Assembly (NCBI GenBank): GCA_900763685.1
Contig: CAAFLF010000007.1
Location: 1 to 64,000, forward strand
DNA: 64,000 nucleotides
Origin: an uncultured Oscillospiraceae bacterium
GTDB lineage: Bacteria; Bacillota; Clostridia; Oscillospirales; Oscillospiraceae
Direction: 5' to 3'
Shown: in pieces, positions 7,156 to 15,288 of the stretch
Numbering within the stretch: position 1 is the stretch's first letter
Layout: every line of letters begins with the position of its first letter
Translations under genes and position numbers: made by a program
The notes under the pieces: model-generated
Told to the model about the DNA's origin: nothing
The model's database searches: none
What the model saw: only the letters and a program-made list of their open reading frames with translations

Positions 7156-8790
7156 TCAGGCCTTCTTGCGCTCCAGGGAGCGGATCACGAAGAGGGTCCC
7201 CAGCAGCAGCGCCAGCGTGACGATCCAGGTGATGAAGACGTTCTGTACAAAGCCCGCCACGATGAAGCCCACGAAGCAGACGGCCGCCACAGTGATGACA
7301 TAGGGGATCTGGGTGGCCACGTGGTCCAGATGGTTGCACTGGGCGCCGGCGGAGGACATGATGGTGGTATCGGAGATGGGGGAGCAATGGTCGCCCATGA
7401 CAGCGCCAGCGCAGCAGGCGGAGATGCCGATGATCAGCAGCTCGCTGGAGGCGGGGAAAATGGCGGTGACGATGGGGATCAGAATGCCGAAGGTGCCCCA
7501 GGAGGTGCCGGAGGCGAAGGCCAGGACGCAGGCCACCACGAAGATGACGGCAGGCAGCATGGCGTAGAGGAAGGCAGCCGCGCCCTCCATGACGTCGTGG
7601 ACGTAGACGGCGGCGCCCAGGGAGGTGATGGTGGTCTTCAGGGAAACGGCCAGGGTCAGGATGATGATGGGGCTGATCATGGCCTGGAAGCCCTTGGGCA
7701 CGCAGGCCATGGCGTCCTTGAAGCTGACCACCCGGCGGGCCACGAGGTAGATGACGGTGATGACCAACGCGATGAGGCTGCCCCAGGGCAGGCCGATGAA
7801 GGCGTCGGTATTGCCGAAGGCGGCGATGAAGTCGCCGGCGCAGTCGGTGCCGCCCCAGGCGTCAGTGCCGAAGAAGCCGCCCACGTAGAGCATACCGGCG
7901 GTGCAGGTGACGATGAGCACCAGGACAGGCAGCAGCAGATCGATGACCCGGCCCCGGGCGCTGCCTTCCTCATTCACAGAGCCCTCCAGCATGGAGAGGT
8001 CGCCCTGGGCGGCCTTGATCTCGAACTTCCGCATGGGGCCGTACTCAAACTTCATGCAGGTGAGGGCGATGATGAAGGCGAAGGTCATCAGGGAGTAAAG
8101 GTTATAGGGGATGGCCCGGATGAAGAGCTGGATGCCGGTGATGCCGATGTCCAGATCCTCCGCCGTGGAGGAGACGGCGGCGGCCCAGGAGGAGATGGGG
8201 GCGATCATGCAGATGGGGGCGGCGGTGGCGTCGATGAGGTACGCCAGCTTCGGCCGGGAGATCTGGTGCCGGTCGGTGACGGAGCGCATCACGGAGCCCA
8301 CGGTGAGGCAGTTGAAGTAGTCGTCGATGAAGATCAGCACGCCGAGAGCGAAGGTCGCGAGCTGCGCGCCCACCCGGGTGTGGATGTTCTTCTCCGCCCA
8401 GCGGCCGAAGGCGGCGGAGCCGCCGGCGGCGTTGACCAGGGCCACGATGATGCCCAGGAACACCAGGAAGAGGAAGATGCCGGCGTTGTCCGCCACGGCG
8501 GCGACCAGACCGTCGTTGACGATCATGTCCAGGGTCGCCACGGGGGCGAACTCACAGGAGAAGAGGGCGCCCACCAGCACGCCGATGAAGAGGGAGCTGT
8601 AGGCCTCCTTGGTGATGAGGGCCAGGGTGATGGCGATGATGGGGGGGACCAGGGCCCAGAAGGTGCCGTACATGCTGTTGACAGCCTCGGCGCCCTCCTC
8701 CGCCGCGAAGGCGGGGACGCACAGCAGCAGGACGGCCAGGGCCGCCAGCGCCGCGACGCGGAGCAGACGATGGTTTCTCAGGGTTCTCAT
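7156..8790 (-). CDS. lysW: NhaC-family transporter, probable lysine permease LysW
   Basis: Polytopic membrane protein of 544 residues with about a dozen hydrophobic helices and the NhaC antiporter signature regions (IDDYFNCLTVGSVM; SGTSWGTFGILIP; GDHCSPISDTT). Generic annotation would be Na+/H+ antiporter. However, its leader is a complete lysine riboswitch with terminator, and NhaC-superfamily proteins under that switch are the predicted lysine transporters LysW of earlier comparative work, so lysine uptake is the more likely role. ATG at 8790 chosen because GGAAAGGAG lies just upstream; the longer open frame runs into the terminator hairpin. N-terminus is a signal-like hydrophobic helix. 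Confidence 0.85.
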   Translation of the reverse strand: MRTLRNHRLLRVAALAALAVLLLCVPAFAAEEGAEAVNSMYGTFWALVPPIIAITLALITKEAYSSLFIGVLVGALFSCEFAPVATLDMIVNDGLVAAVADNAGIFLFLVFLGIIVALVNAAGGSAAFGRWAEKNIHTRVGAQLATFALGVLIFIDDYFNCLTVGSVMRSVTDRHQISRPKLAYLIDATAAPICMIAPISSWAAAVSSTAEDLDIGITGIQLFIRAIPYNLYSLMTFAFIIALTCMKFEYGPMRKFEIKAAQGDLSMLEGSVNEEGSARGRVIDLLLPVLVLIVTCTAGMLYVGGFFGTDAWGGTDCAGDFIAAFGNTDAFIGLPWGSLIALVITVIYLVARRVVSFKDAMACVPKGFQAMISPIIILTLAVSLKTTITSLGAAVYVHDVMEGAAAFLYAMLPAVIFVVACVLAFASGTSWGTFGILIPIVTAIFPASSELLIIGISACCAGAVMGDHCSPISDTTIMSSAGAQCNHLDHVATQIPYVITVAAVCFVGFIVAGFVQNVFITWIVTLALLLGTLFVIRSLERKKA

Positions 8791-8814
8791 AGGGGATTCT
8801 CCTTTCCACAACTG

Positions 8815-8849
8815 AAAAAATGGAGTCATGACTTTCCGCCATGACTCCA
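8815..8849 (-). terminator. terminator of the lysine riboswitch
   Basis: On the minus strand TGGAGTCATG and CATGACTCCA form a perfect 10-bp stem with a 9-nt loop, followed directly by TTTTTT, 25 nt before the lysW start. It lies just 3' of the aptamer, as expected for lysine-induced premature termination. Confidence 0.9.
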
Positions 8850-8882
8850 TCGGAGAATCGTCTGAAAAAACCAGGGACCCCT

Positions 8883-9062
8883 ATCAGGTATCATGACAGC
8901 GCTCCGCCCGATCACTCGGGCGACAGTCCGGCGGATCTTATCCGACGGCCCGGTTGCCTCCCCCGCCAGGCAGCGGTTGGAAGCCCCTCGGCGGCCAAGC
9001 CTTTCGCCATCCCCGTTGCCTGTTTGCGGGATGGGTACTCTTATTGGCCGCGCCTCTATCAT
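8883..9062 (-). ncRNA. lysine riboswitch (L box) aptamer
   Basis: Minus-strand sequence contains the conserved lysine aptamer blocks in order: GATAGAGGCGCGG, AAGAGTA, GGGGATGGCGAAAGGC, GCCGAGGGG, GGACTGTCGCC and a 3' TGATACCTGATAG strand. The spacing is that of the five-helix L box. Lysine binding is expected to favour the downstream terminator and shut off the transporter. Confidence 0.93.
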
Positions 9063-9085
9063 GCAGGATTCAGTTGTTGTCTTGA

Positions 9086-9113
9086 ATTATAAGCAATCCT
9101 TCTGATTTGTCAA
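9086..9113 (-). promoter_or_regulatory. sigma-A promoter of the lysine riboswitch transcript
   Basis: Consensus TTGACA, 16-nt spacer, TATAAT on the minus strand, about 25 nt upstream of the aptamer start. Confidence 0.85.
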
Positions 9114-9207
9114 TGCCTTTTTCACAAAAAGTTCATTTTTGTGGAAATGGGGAAATCCTCCCGGCCCTCCGCCGGGGCGTTTCAGCGCTTTGCACAGGCA
9201 AAGTATC

Positions 9208-10155
9208 TCAGAGCTCCCCCGCCTGGGATTCCCCCAGCACCCGGATCCCCCGTGCCTTCAGGACCTCCGCCGTGACGCCGTCCCCGGGGACGAGGTCCCC
9301 GGAAAAGCTCCCGTCGTGGATGAGCCCGCTGCCGCAGGAGGGGCTTTTCTCCTTCAGGACGGCGGTCCCACAGCCGAAGAGCTCCGCCAGGCGCAGGGCC
9401 TCCTCCGCCCCCCGGCGGTACTCCGCCGTCACATCCCGGCCGCTCTTCATGACCACCCGCTCTCCCTGTCGCTCGGAGGGCTCCCGTGGCGTAGGAAGGC
9501 CCCCCAGCTGCTCCGGGCAGACGGGGATGAGCTGATACCGCTCTGTCAGGGCCTGTACGGCGGCGTTCCCCTTGCTCTTTCCGTCGTAGCGGCAGGCGCA
9601 GCCCAGGAGGCAGGCGGAGACCAGGACGGCGCTCTTTCCGCCCGCTGGCAGGGGCGCTTCCCCCCGCCGCTCCGCCGCCGTCAGGGTCCGGCCGTTGAGG
9701 GCCGCCTCCGCCAGGGTCTCCCCCTCATAGCGGAGCTTCAGGGAGAAGAACGGCGCTCCCTCCTCCAAAAGCCGCAGGAAGAGGAGGTCCCCCTCCCAGA
9801 GGGGCAGGGAGCGGAGCCTCGCTTTCTCGATCCACTCCAGGTCCCCCTCGTCGCAGACGGTCTGCTCCCCGGTCCAGCCCGTGGCGGTGAAAAGGTGCAT
9901 ATACTCCGTCTCCCAGGTGTCGGAGACGAAGGTCACAACGCCCCGGTAGCGGTACTCCGTCAGGGTCAGGCCCGTCTCCTCCCGGCACTCCCGCAGCAGG
10001 CAGTCCTCCGGGCTCTCGTCGGCCTCGAACTTCCCGCCCACGCCGATCCACTTGTCGTGGTTCAGATCGTTCTCCTTCTTCACCCGGTGGAGCATCAGGT
10101 ACCGCTCCCCCTCCTCCAGGTAGCAGAGGGTGGTATTCCTGGCGATCACGCTCAT
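9208..10155 (-). CDS. fusion of Nudix hydrolase and DUF523 domain
   Basis: Residues 1 to about 155 form a Nudix hydrolase with a complete box (G41, E47, REC at 55-57, EE at 59-60, TG at 61-62), of the 8-oxo-dGTPase type. Residues about 175-310 form a DUF523 domain with its Cys-rich signature (SACLLGCACRYDG, CPEQLGGLPTPR, KSPSCGSG). DUF523 proteins are normally separate, of unknown role, with conserved cysteines suggesting metal or redox chemistry. The two parts are in one frame with no break. Start overlaps the stop of the DHHW gene by 4 nt, so it is translated from that operon, although a link with wall acetylation is not obvious. Confidence 0.88.
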   Translation of the reverse strand: MSVIARNTTLCYLEEGERYLMLHRVKKENDLNHDKWIGVGGKFEADESPEDCLLRECREETGLTLTEYRYRGVVTFVSDTWETEYMHLFTATGWTGEQTVCDEGDLEWIEKARLRSLPLWEGDLLFLRLLEEGAPFFSLKLRYEGETLAEAALNGRTLTAAERRGEAPLPAGGKSAVLVSACLLGCACRYDGKSKGNAAVQALTERYQLIPVCPEQLGGLPTPREPSERQGERVVMKSGRDVTAEYRRGAEEALRLAELFGCGTAVLKEKSPSCGSGLIHDGSFSGDLVPGDGVTAEVLKARGIRVLGESQAGEL

Positions 10156-11351
10156 GGCTTCCCTCCCGTGGTCCCGTTCCCGTCCGCGGACAGGAAGGTG
10201 GTCTCGTCCCGGACACAGAGCACCACGTCCGGCCGGTATTCCTCCAGATAGTCGTCCAGGGTCTTCTCCGTCTCATAGCGGAAGTCCACGCAGTACGTCA
10301 CGTTGAAGTCCCGCCAGAGAAGGCACTCCAGGGGGTTCGAGAAGGAATCCCCGTAGAGGAGCAGCGTCGGCAGCTCCTCCCGCCCGGTGTCGATGATGGT
10401 CTCGGCGATGTCCCCGCCCATATAGACGGAGTAGGTCACGTCCTCCCCCGCCGTCTCCGGCAGGGCGAAAAGCTCCGCCGCTGTGTCCTCCCCCCGGTCC
10501 TTCCGGGTGAAGGGGATGCTCTCTTTCAGGTACGGCAGCTCCACGGCGTCGTCATTGGCCCAGAGACCGTAGAGCTTCCGGTTGGAGGAGCCCAGGAAGG
10601 GGTTCGGCAGGGTCTCCCAGTCGTAATCCTCGGCGTTCAGGGCCCCCAGGCCCAGCCCGGTGTCGGCGTTGATCCGCTCCACCGCCGCCTGGGCCGCCCG
10701 CAGCGCGCCCCGGATGGTGTAGTGGTGGTCCGTCGCGTAGTAGTACGCCTCCGGCAGCCCCTCCGCGGCGTACACGTCGTACATCCCGAGGAAAGGCACC
10801 CCCTCCTCCGCCATGGCGGCGGCAAAGCTCTCCCGGATGGCCGTGGTGTGCCAGAGGCGGCTCTCCAGATAGTCCGGGTAGTGGTAGGCGAAGTAGCTGG
10901 ACTGCAGCGGCAGTCCCAGGTAGCAGAAGTAGCCGCCGTAGGCGGTGATCCTCTCGTTGAGCGCCCGGTAATTCTCCGCCGCCTCCGCCGCCTGGGGTCC
11001 CAGATAGTCCAGTCCCCAGCGGGAGAAACCGTAGGCCGCCAGCAGCTTGTCGGTGGAGACCACCTGGTCGTTGACCTTGGGCCGTCCCAGCCCCAGGTCC
11101 AGGGCGGTGTTGGCCTTCAGGATGGGGTCCCGCCATGCAACATGGTCGGAGAGGAAGGTCTCCGCGTCGGTGAAGAGCTCCCCGGTCCAGATCCGCTCCG
11201 CGCTGATCTCCGGGATGGGGGCCAGCCCCCGCTGTTCCCAGAAGGAGACCCCGGAGTGGGGCCCCAGCACCGTCCACACCGGCACGGCGAAAAGTCCCAG
11301 CACCACCAGCCCCAGGAAGACCCTGTGGGCGATCCTATCTTTCTTCTTCAT
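10152..11351 (-). CDS. DHHW-family (AlgX/AlgJ-like) exported protein
   Basis: Type II membrane anchor at residues 11-30 followed by an SGNH-like extracytoplasmic domain: DHH at 208-210 within ATDHHYTIRG and GDS at 334-336 within LLYGDSFSNP. This arrangement (Ser nucleophile block near the C-terminus, Asp-His earlier) is that of AlgJ/AlgX O-acetyltransferase partners of MBOAT proteins. It lies 12 nt downstream of the MBOAT gene, the usual pairing for acetylation of a surface polysaccharide. Substrate is not identifiable from sequence. Confidence 0.85.
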   Translation of the reverse strand: MKKKDRIAHRVFLGLVVLGLFAVPVWTVLGPHSGVSFWEQRGLAPIPEISAERIWTGELFTDAETFLSDHVAWRDPILKANTALDLGLGRPKVNDQVVSTDKLLAAYGFSRWGLDYLGPQAAEAAENYRALNERITAYGGYFCYLGLPLQSSYFAYHYPDYLESRLWHTTAIRESFAAAMAEEGVPFLGMYDVYAAEGLPEAYYYATDHHYTIRGALRAAQAAVERINADTGLGLGALNAEDYDWETLPNPFLGSSNRKLYGLWANDDAVELPYLKESIPFTRKDRGEDTAAELFALPETAGEDVTYSVYMGGDIAETIIDTGREELPTLLLYGDSFSNPLECLLWRDFNVTYCVDFRYETEKTLDDYLEEYRPDVVLCVRDETTFLSADGNGTTGGKP

Positions 11352-11363
11352 GCCCGCGCCTCC

Positions 11364-12779
11364 TCAAAACTGGAAGTAGATGAAGGGGTTGAAGCCCGCC
11401 TCCACCAGCTTCATGGCGGAGAGGCCCCCAAAGAGCAGCGCCAGCCCCGGCGCGCCATAGCGGAGCAGCTCCGCGCCAAGGCCCTCGTCCCTGGCCGAAA
11501 GCTTTTTCCGCAGCCAGGGGGCCACCGGCAGGCAGGCGATGGGCGCCGCCAGCAGCTCCGGCCAGAACTGCCGCAGAAGGTAGCTCACCTGGTTGGTCCA
11601 GAGGCCGCCCTCCCCCGCGCCCACCATGGCCCGGAGGAAGAGCCCGATCTGCTCCGTGCCGGACGCCCGGAAGAGGAGCCAGCCCAGCATCACAAGGAGC
11701 ATGGCGCCCATGTGCCGAAGGGCGGCGGGCATCCGCTCCCAGCCCCGGCCCCAGCAGTACCGCTCCCCCATGAGGAGCAGGGCGTAGTAAAGCCCCCAGA
11801 AAAGGAAGTTCCACGCCGCCCCGTGCCAGAAGCCCGTGAGGGCCCAGACGATGAGGAGGTTCCGGATCTGCTTGCCTCTCGAGACCCGGTTCCCGCCCAG
11901 AGGGATGTAGAGGTAATCCCGGAACCAGGTGGAAAGGGAGATGTGCCAGCGCCGCCAGAACTCCGTGACGCTCCGTGAAACATAGGGATAGTTAAAGTTC
12001 TCCAAAAAGTGGAACCCGAAGGCCCGCCCCAGGCCGATGGCCATGTCCGAGTAGCCGGAGAAATCGAAGTAGATCTGCAGGGTATACCCGATGACCCCCA
12101 GCCAGGCAAGACCCATGGAGAGCCTCGGCGCCGTCTGGGAGAAGGCGGCGTCCGCGATGAGGCCCATCTGGTTCGCCAGCAGCACCTTCTTGGCAAGGCC
12201 GAAGAGGAATCGCTGCAGCCCCTCCGCCATGTCGTCCGCGCCCTCCCTCCGGCAGCGGATCTCCTCCGCCACGGTGGAGTAGCGGACGATGGGCCCCGCC
12301 ACCAGCTGGGGGAAGAGCACCACATAGAGGGCCACGTGGAGGAAGCTCCGCTCCACCGCCGCGTCCCCCCGGTAGACGTCGATGACGTAGCTCATGGCCT
12401 GGAAGGTATAGAAGCTGATGCCGATGGGCAGCAGGATGGTGAGCTCCGGCACCGCCGGGATCAGGGCGTGCAGGTTCGCCGTCACGAAGCCCAGGTACTT
12501 GAAAACGAAGAGCAGTCCCAAATTGCAGGCTACCGCTCCCACCAGGGCCGCCTTCCGCCGCCTCCGCCCCGGCGCCGCCAGCAGACCGAAGACATAGTTC
12601 ATGGTGATGGACACCAGGATCAGCGGCAGCAGCCGCCAGCCCCCGCAGCCGTAGAACCCCAGGCTGAAGAGCAGCAACACGGCGTTGCGCACCTCCCGGT
12701 ACCGCCGGGGCACCAGGTAATAGACCGCCAGCAGCGCCGGCAGAAAGAGAAACAGGAAGGAAAGGCTGCTGAATACCAT
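11364..12779 (-). CDS. MBOAT-family membrane O-acyltransferase (AlgI/DltB-like)
   Basis: Polytopic membrane protein of 471 residues. The invariant catalytic His is in LTGFWHGAAWNF (about residue 319), and the conserved EFWRRWHISLSTWF block lies near residue 279. Family members pass acetyl groups across the membrane to a polysaccharide modifying partner, here most probably the DHHW protein encoded immediately downstream. ATG at 12779 chosen because the protein then begins at the first hydrophobic helix; a TTG seven codons upstream is possible. First gene of the operon. Confidence 0.88.
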   Translation of the reverse strand: MVFSSLSFLFLFLPALLAVYYLVPRRYREVRNAVLLLFSLGFYGCGGWRLLPLILVSITMNYVFGLLAAPGRRRRKAALVGAVACNLGLLFVFKYLGFVTANLHALIPAVPELTILLPIGISFYTFQAMSYVIDVYRGDAAVERSFLHVALYVVLFPQLVAGPIVRYSTVAEEIRCRREGADDMAEGLQRFLFGLAKKVLLANQMGLIADAAFSQTAPRLSMGLAWLGVIGYTLQIYFDFSGYSDMAIGLGRAFGFHFLENFNYPYVSRSVTEFWRRWHISLSTWFRDYLYIPLGGNRVSRGKQIRNLLIVWALTGFWHGAAWNFLFWGLYYALLLMGERYCWGRGWERMPAALRHMGAMLLVMLGWLLFRASGTEQIGLFLRAMVGAGEGGLWTNQVSYLLRQFWPELLAAPIACLPVAPWLRKKLSARDEGLGAELLRYGAPGLALLFGGLSAMKLVEAGFNPFIYFQF

Positions 12780-12851
12780 GGCAGACGTCCCGCTTTCCAA
12801 CAGAATTGCCCAGGGAACCCCCCGGTCGGCGCCATCGCGCCGTAATGTTTG

Positions 12852-12880
12852 ATTATACCCTATTTCCCCCGAAAATGGAA
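12852..12880 (-). promoter_or_regulatory. promoter of the MBOAT operon
   Basis: Minus strand TTCCAT, 17-nt spacer, perfect TATAAT; -10 lies 73 nt before the chosen start. Confidence 0.6.
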
Positions 12881-12918
12881 GCCCCCAAAACCGCGTCCCG
12901 TCCCCTCCTGTCCCAAAC

Positions 12919-12952
12919 GAAAGGAGGGCCGGAGCGTTCGCTCCAGCCCTCC
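12919..12952 (-). terminator. terminator after the 5'-nucleotidase gene
   Basis: Stem GGAGGGCCGGAGC/GCTCCAGCCCTCC with a 4-nt loop; on the minus strand it is followed by TTTCGTTT. Confidence 0.65.
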
Positions 12953-12986
12953 CGTGTCCGTTATTCTATTTCAGAAGCGGAACGTC

Positions 12987-14876
12987 TCAGTCCTCCCGCT
13001 TGCGGGCCACATAGGCGGCGCCCATGCCGGAGAGGACGGTCATAGCGGTGAAGAGCACCATCATGTCGCCGGTCTTGGCGGGGTCCGCCTTGCCGGGCTC
13101 CACGGGCTCGGCGGGACGGTTGTCGGCGGTCCAGACCACGGTGCGGCCGGAACCGGCGGCGTTCTCATAGTTGATGGGATAGTTCTTGAGAGCGGCCAGG
13201 GGGCTCGCGGCGGAGGTCAGGTTGGCGTAGCCGTTGCCGTCGGTATCCTTAAAGGCCTTCAGGTAGGCGGCGAAGGCCTCATACTCCATGGCGATGCCTT
13301 CCATCACCAACTCCATCCCGGCGGATTCCTGGAACATGTTGAAGCCGTCGCCCTGGTTGCGCAGGGTGTAGTTGATGCCGCCCAGGGTGTAGGTCTTGTT
13401 GACGTCCAGGGGCTCGAAGGCGCCGGTGGCCTTGTTGTAGATCTTCACGTTGCGGACCCGGTACTCGCCGGTGGGACCGGCCTGCCAGACGCCCTTGTCG
13501 TCCTGGCTGCCGGTGTAGGTCACGGTGGAGTCGATCTCATAGGTGAGGCCGGCAGCGCTGAGGAAGCCGCCGCACTCCGCGTCGGGGGTATCCCGGGAGC
13601 CGAACTCCAGAGCGTCCAGGATCATCTGGCCGGGCACCTTCATGAGGCAGAGCACGTTGCCGAAGGGGTTGACGGTCTTGCAGCTCTTGTAGGTCCAGTC
13701 GCCCGCCGCGATGGTCTCGCGGACGCCGCCACCATTCATCACGGCCACGTCGCAGTCGAGGTTCGCGACCTCGTTGATGTACCAATAGAAGGCGTCGGCG
13801 TTCAGATCGAAGAGGTTGGTGGCGCCCTTGCGGACGGCGCGGTTGCCCTCCGCGTCCTTGATGGTGAACTCAATGTCGGTCTCGGCGATCTTCTCGCCCA
13901 GCATGCCCTCCACCTTGTCCATCCAGGTCTTCTGCAGGGCGGCGACGGTGGCGTCGGAGCCCTCGTACTCCTTGGTGAGCTTGGTGGTGATGGTGCCGTT
14001 GGCGGCGATGGTCATCTCGCCGATGGCGGCGAAGTAGGAGCCGGTCTGGGTCAGGACCACGGTGTTGCCCGCCTTATCCTTGACCTGCTTCATCTCCACG
14101 GTGGAGTGGGAGTGGCCGTCGATGAAGGCGTCCAGGCCCGTGGTGTGGGCGATGACCTCCTCAGAGGTCCAGGGCTGGGAGGAGGGATCGTCCCCCAGGT
14201 GGCCCAGGGCGATGACGTAATCCGCTTCCTTGCTGGCGGCGTCAATGGCCTTCTGCACGGCGGCGTACAGGGCGGCGCCGTCCTTCCCGGCGGCGATGCC
14301 GTAGATGTACTTGCCGTTCGCGTCCTGGAAGTAGGCGGGGGTAGACTTGGTGAAGGACTCCGGCGTGGTGATGCCCACGAAGGCCACCTTGGTGCCGTTC
14401 ATGTCGAAGACCTTGTAGCTCTCCAGCACGGGATCACCGGCGACGCCGTTCTTCTCATGGTAGAAGTTGCAGGAGACGTAGGGGAACTTGGCCTCCTCCA
14501 CGGTAGCCAGGGCTCTCGCCATGCCGTAGTCGAACTCGTGGTTGCCCAGGGTGGCGATGTCATAGCCCGCGGCGTTCATCAGCTGAACGATGGTCTTGCC
14601 CTCGTCCATGCCGCCGTAGGCGGTGCCCTGGATGTGGTCGCCGGCATCCACCAGCAGGACCTGCTTGCCGGCCTTCTGGTAGTCCTGCTTCATGGCGGAA
14701 ACGGTCGCGTAGCTGAGGGTTTTGTCGATGTAGGTGTGGACGTCGTTGGTGTAGATCACCGTGATCTCGGACTTTGCCGCGGTGGTCGTGACTTCCTCCG
14801 CCCCGGCGGTGACGGTCAGCGCGAGCATCATCACCATCGCCAGAAGCAGAGCGAGCAGTCTGCGGGTCTTCTTCAT
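12987..14876 (-). CDS. secreted bifunctional metallophosphatase/5'-nucleotidase
   Basis: Signal peptide to about residue 26 (AGA-EE), then a calcineurin-like metallophosphatase domain with YTNDVH (Asp45, His47), VDAGDHIQG, GNHEFDYG and GHSHS metal motifs, followed by the 5'-nucleotidase C-terminal substrate domain (NLFDLNADAFYW, MNGGGVRETI, NPFGN). It hydrolyses extracellular nucleotides to nucleosides and phosphate. The last 35 residues hold PAKTGD, a hydrophobic helix and RKRED, resembling a sortase-type wall-sorting signal. GAGGAGG precedes the ATG. Single-gene unit with a terminator. Confidence 0.9.
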   Translation of the reverse strand: MKKTRRLLALLLAMVMMLALTVTAGAEEVTTTAAKSEITVIYTNDVHTYIDKTLSYATVSAMKQDYQKAGKQVLLVDAGDHIQGTAYGGMDEGKTIVQLMNAAGYDIATLGNHEFDYGMARALATVEEAKFPYVSCNFYHEKNGVAGDPVLESYKVFDMNGTKVAFVGITTPESFTKSTPAYFQDANGKYIYGIAAGKDGAALYAAVQKAIDAASKEADYVIALGHLGDDPSSQPWTSEEVIAHTTGLDAFIDGHSHSTVEMKQVKDKAGNTVVLTQTGSYFAAIGEMTIAANGTITTKLTKEYEGSDATVAALQKTWMDKVEGMLGEKIAETDIEFTIKDAEGNRAVRKGATNLFDLNADAFYWYINEVANLDCDVAVMNGGGVRETIAAGDWTYKSCKTVNPFGNVLCLMKVPGQMILDALEFGSRDTPDAECGGFLSAAGLTYEIDSTVTYTGSQDDKGVWQAGPTGEYRVRNVKIYNKATGAFEPLDVNKTYTLGGINYTLRNQGDGFNMFQESAGMELVMEGIAMEYEAFAAYLKAFKDTDGNGYANLTSAASPLAALKNYPINYENAAGSGRTVVWTADNRPAEPVEPGKADPAKTGDMMVLFTAMTVLSGMGAAYVARKRED

Positions 14877-15288
14877 GATCGATTTACCTCCTCAAATACT
14901 TTGGGACGCTCCCAAGCGCTTCCAGCATACCATACTTTTCCCGAAAAAGAAACCGGCCCCGGCCCGGTTCCGCAGCGAAGGGATTAGAATTTCCCCGCCC
15001 ATTTTTGTGCACCTTGTCCAAGCTCCTCCGTGACGCAGGGACATTTCCCCTGCCATCTGCCCGCCGTTCCCGGCACGGCCCTGCTTCCCTCCCCCAGCGG
15101 CGGACACCGCCGCTCCCTTGGGACTTCCCTCCGAAGCCCCCGGAAAAAACCGGCCAGATTCCCCGTTTTTTCCGCCTCCCCCACTGGAAATCTCCGTTCT
15201 CCCGTGCTACAATGCTCCCTGGAACATTGGATGCCCCCGCCCGCCGGGCGGGAGACGCGCACCGTGCGCGAAAGGGAGGAAGATCGCC
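14877..15288. other. divergent intergenic region
   Basis: 412 nt without a convincing gene. Minus strand: TTTCTT at 14947-14952, 17-nt spacer, TATGCT at 14924-14929, a plausible promoter for the 5'-nucleotidase. Middle part: GC-rich with a short hairpin (GCGGCGG/CCGCCGC near 15095-15112) and no further signal that I recognise. Right end: promoter of the dihydropyrimidinase-like gene, then GC-rich inverted repeats (CCCGCCCG/CGGGCGGG near 15236-15253). Confidence 0.5.
15185..15213 (+). promoter_or_regulatory. promoter of the dihydropyrimidinase-like gene
   Basis: TGGAAA, 17-nt spacer, TACAAT. An imperfect palindrome CAATGCTCC/GGAACATTG overlaps the -10 and start region (15210-15229) and could be an operator. 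Confidence 0.5.

Noticed and set aside
12849..14987. 712-codon plus-strand open frame opposite the 5'-nucleotidase
   Set aside because: Val/Gly/Ala-rich antisense shadow caused by high G+C third positions; the minus-strand protein has full family motifs.
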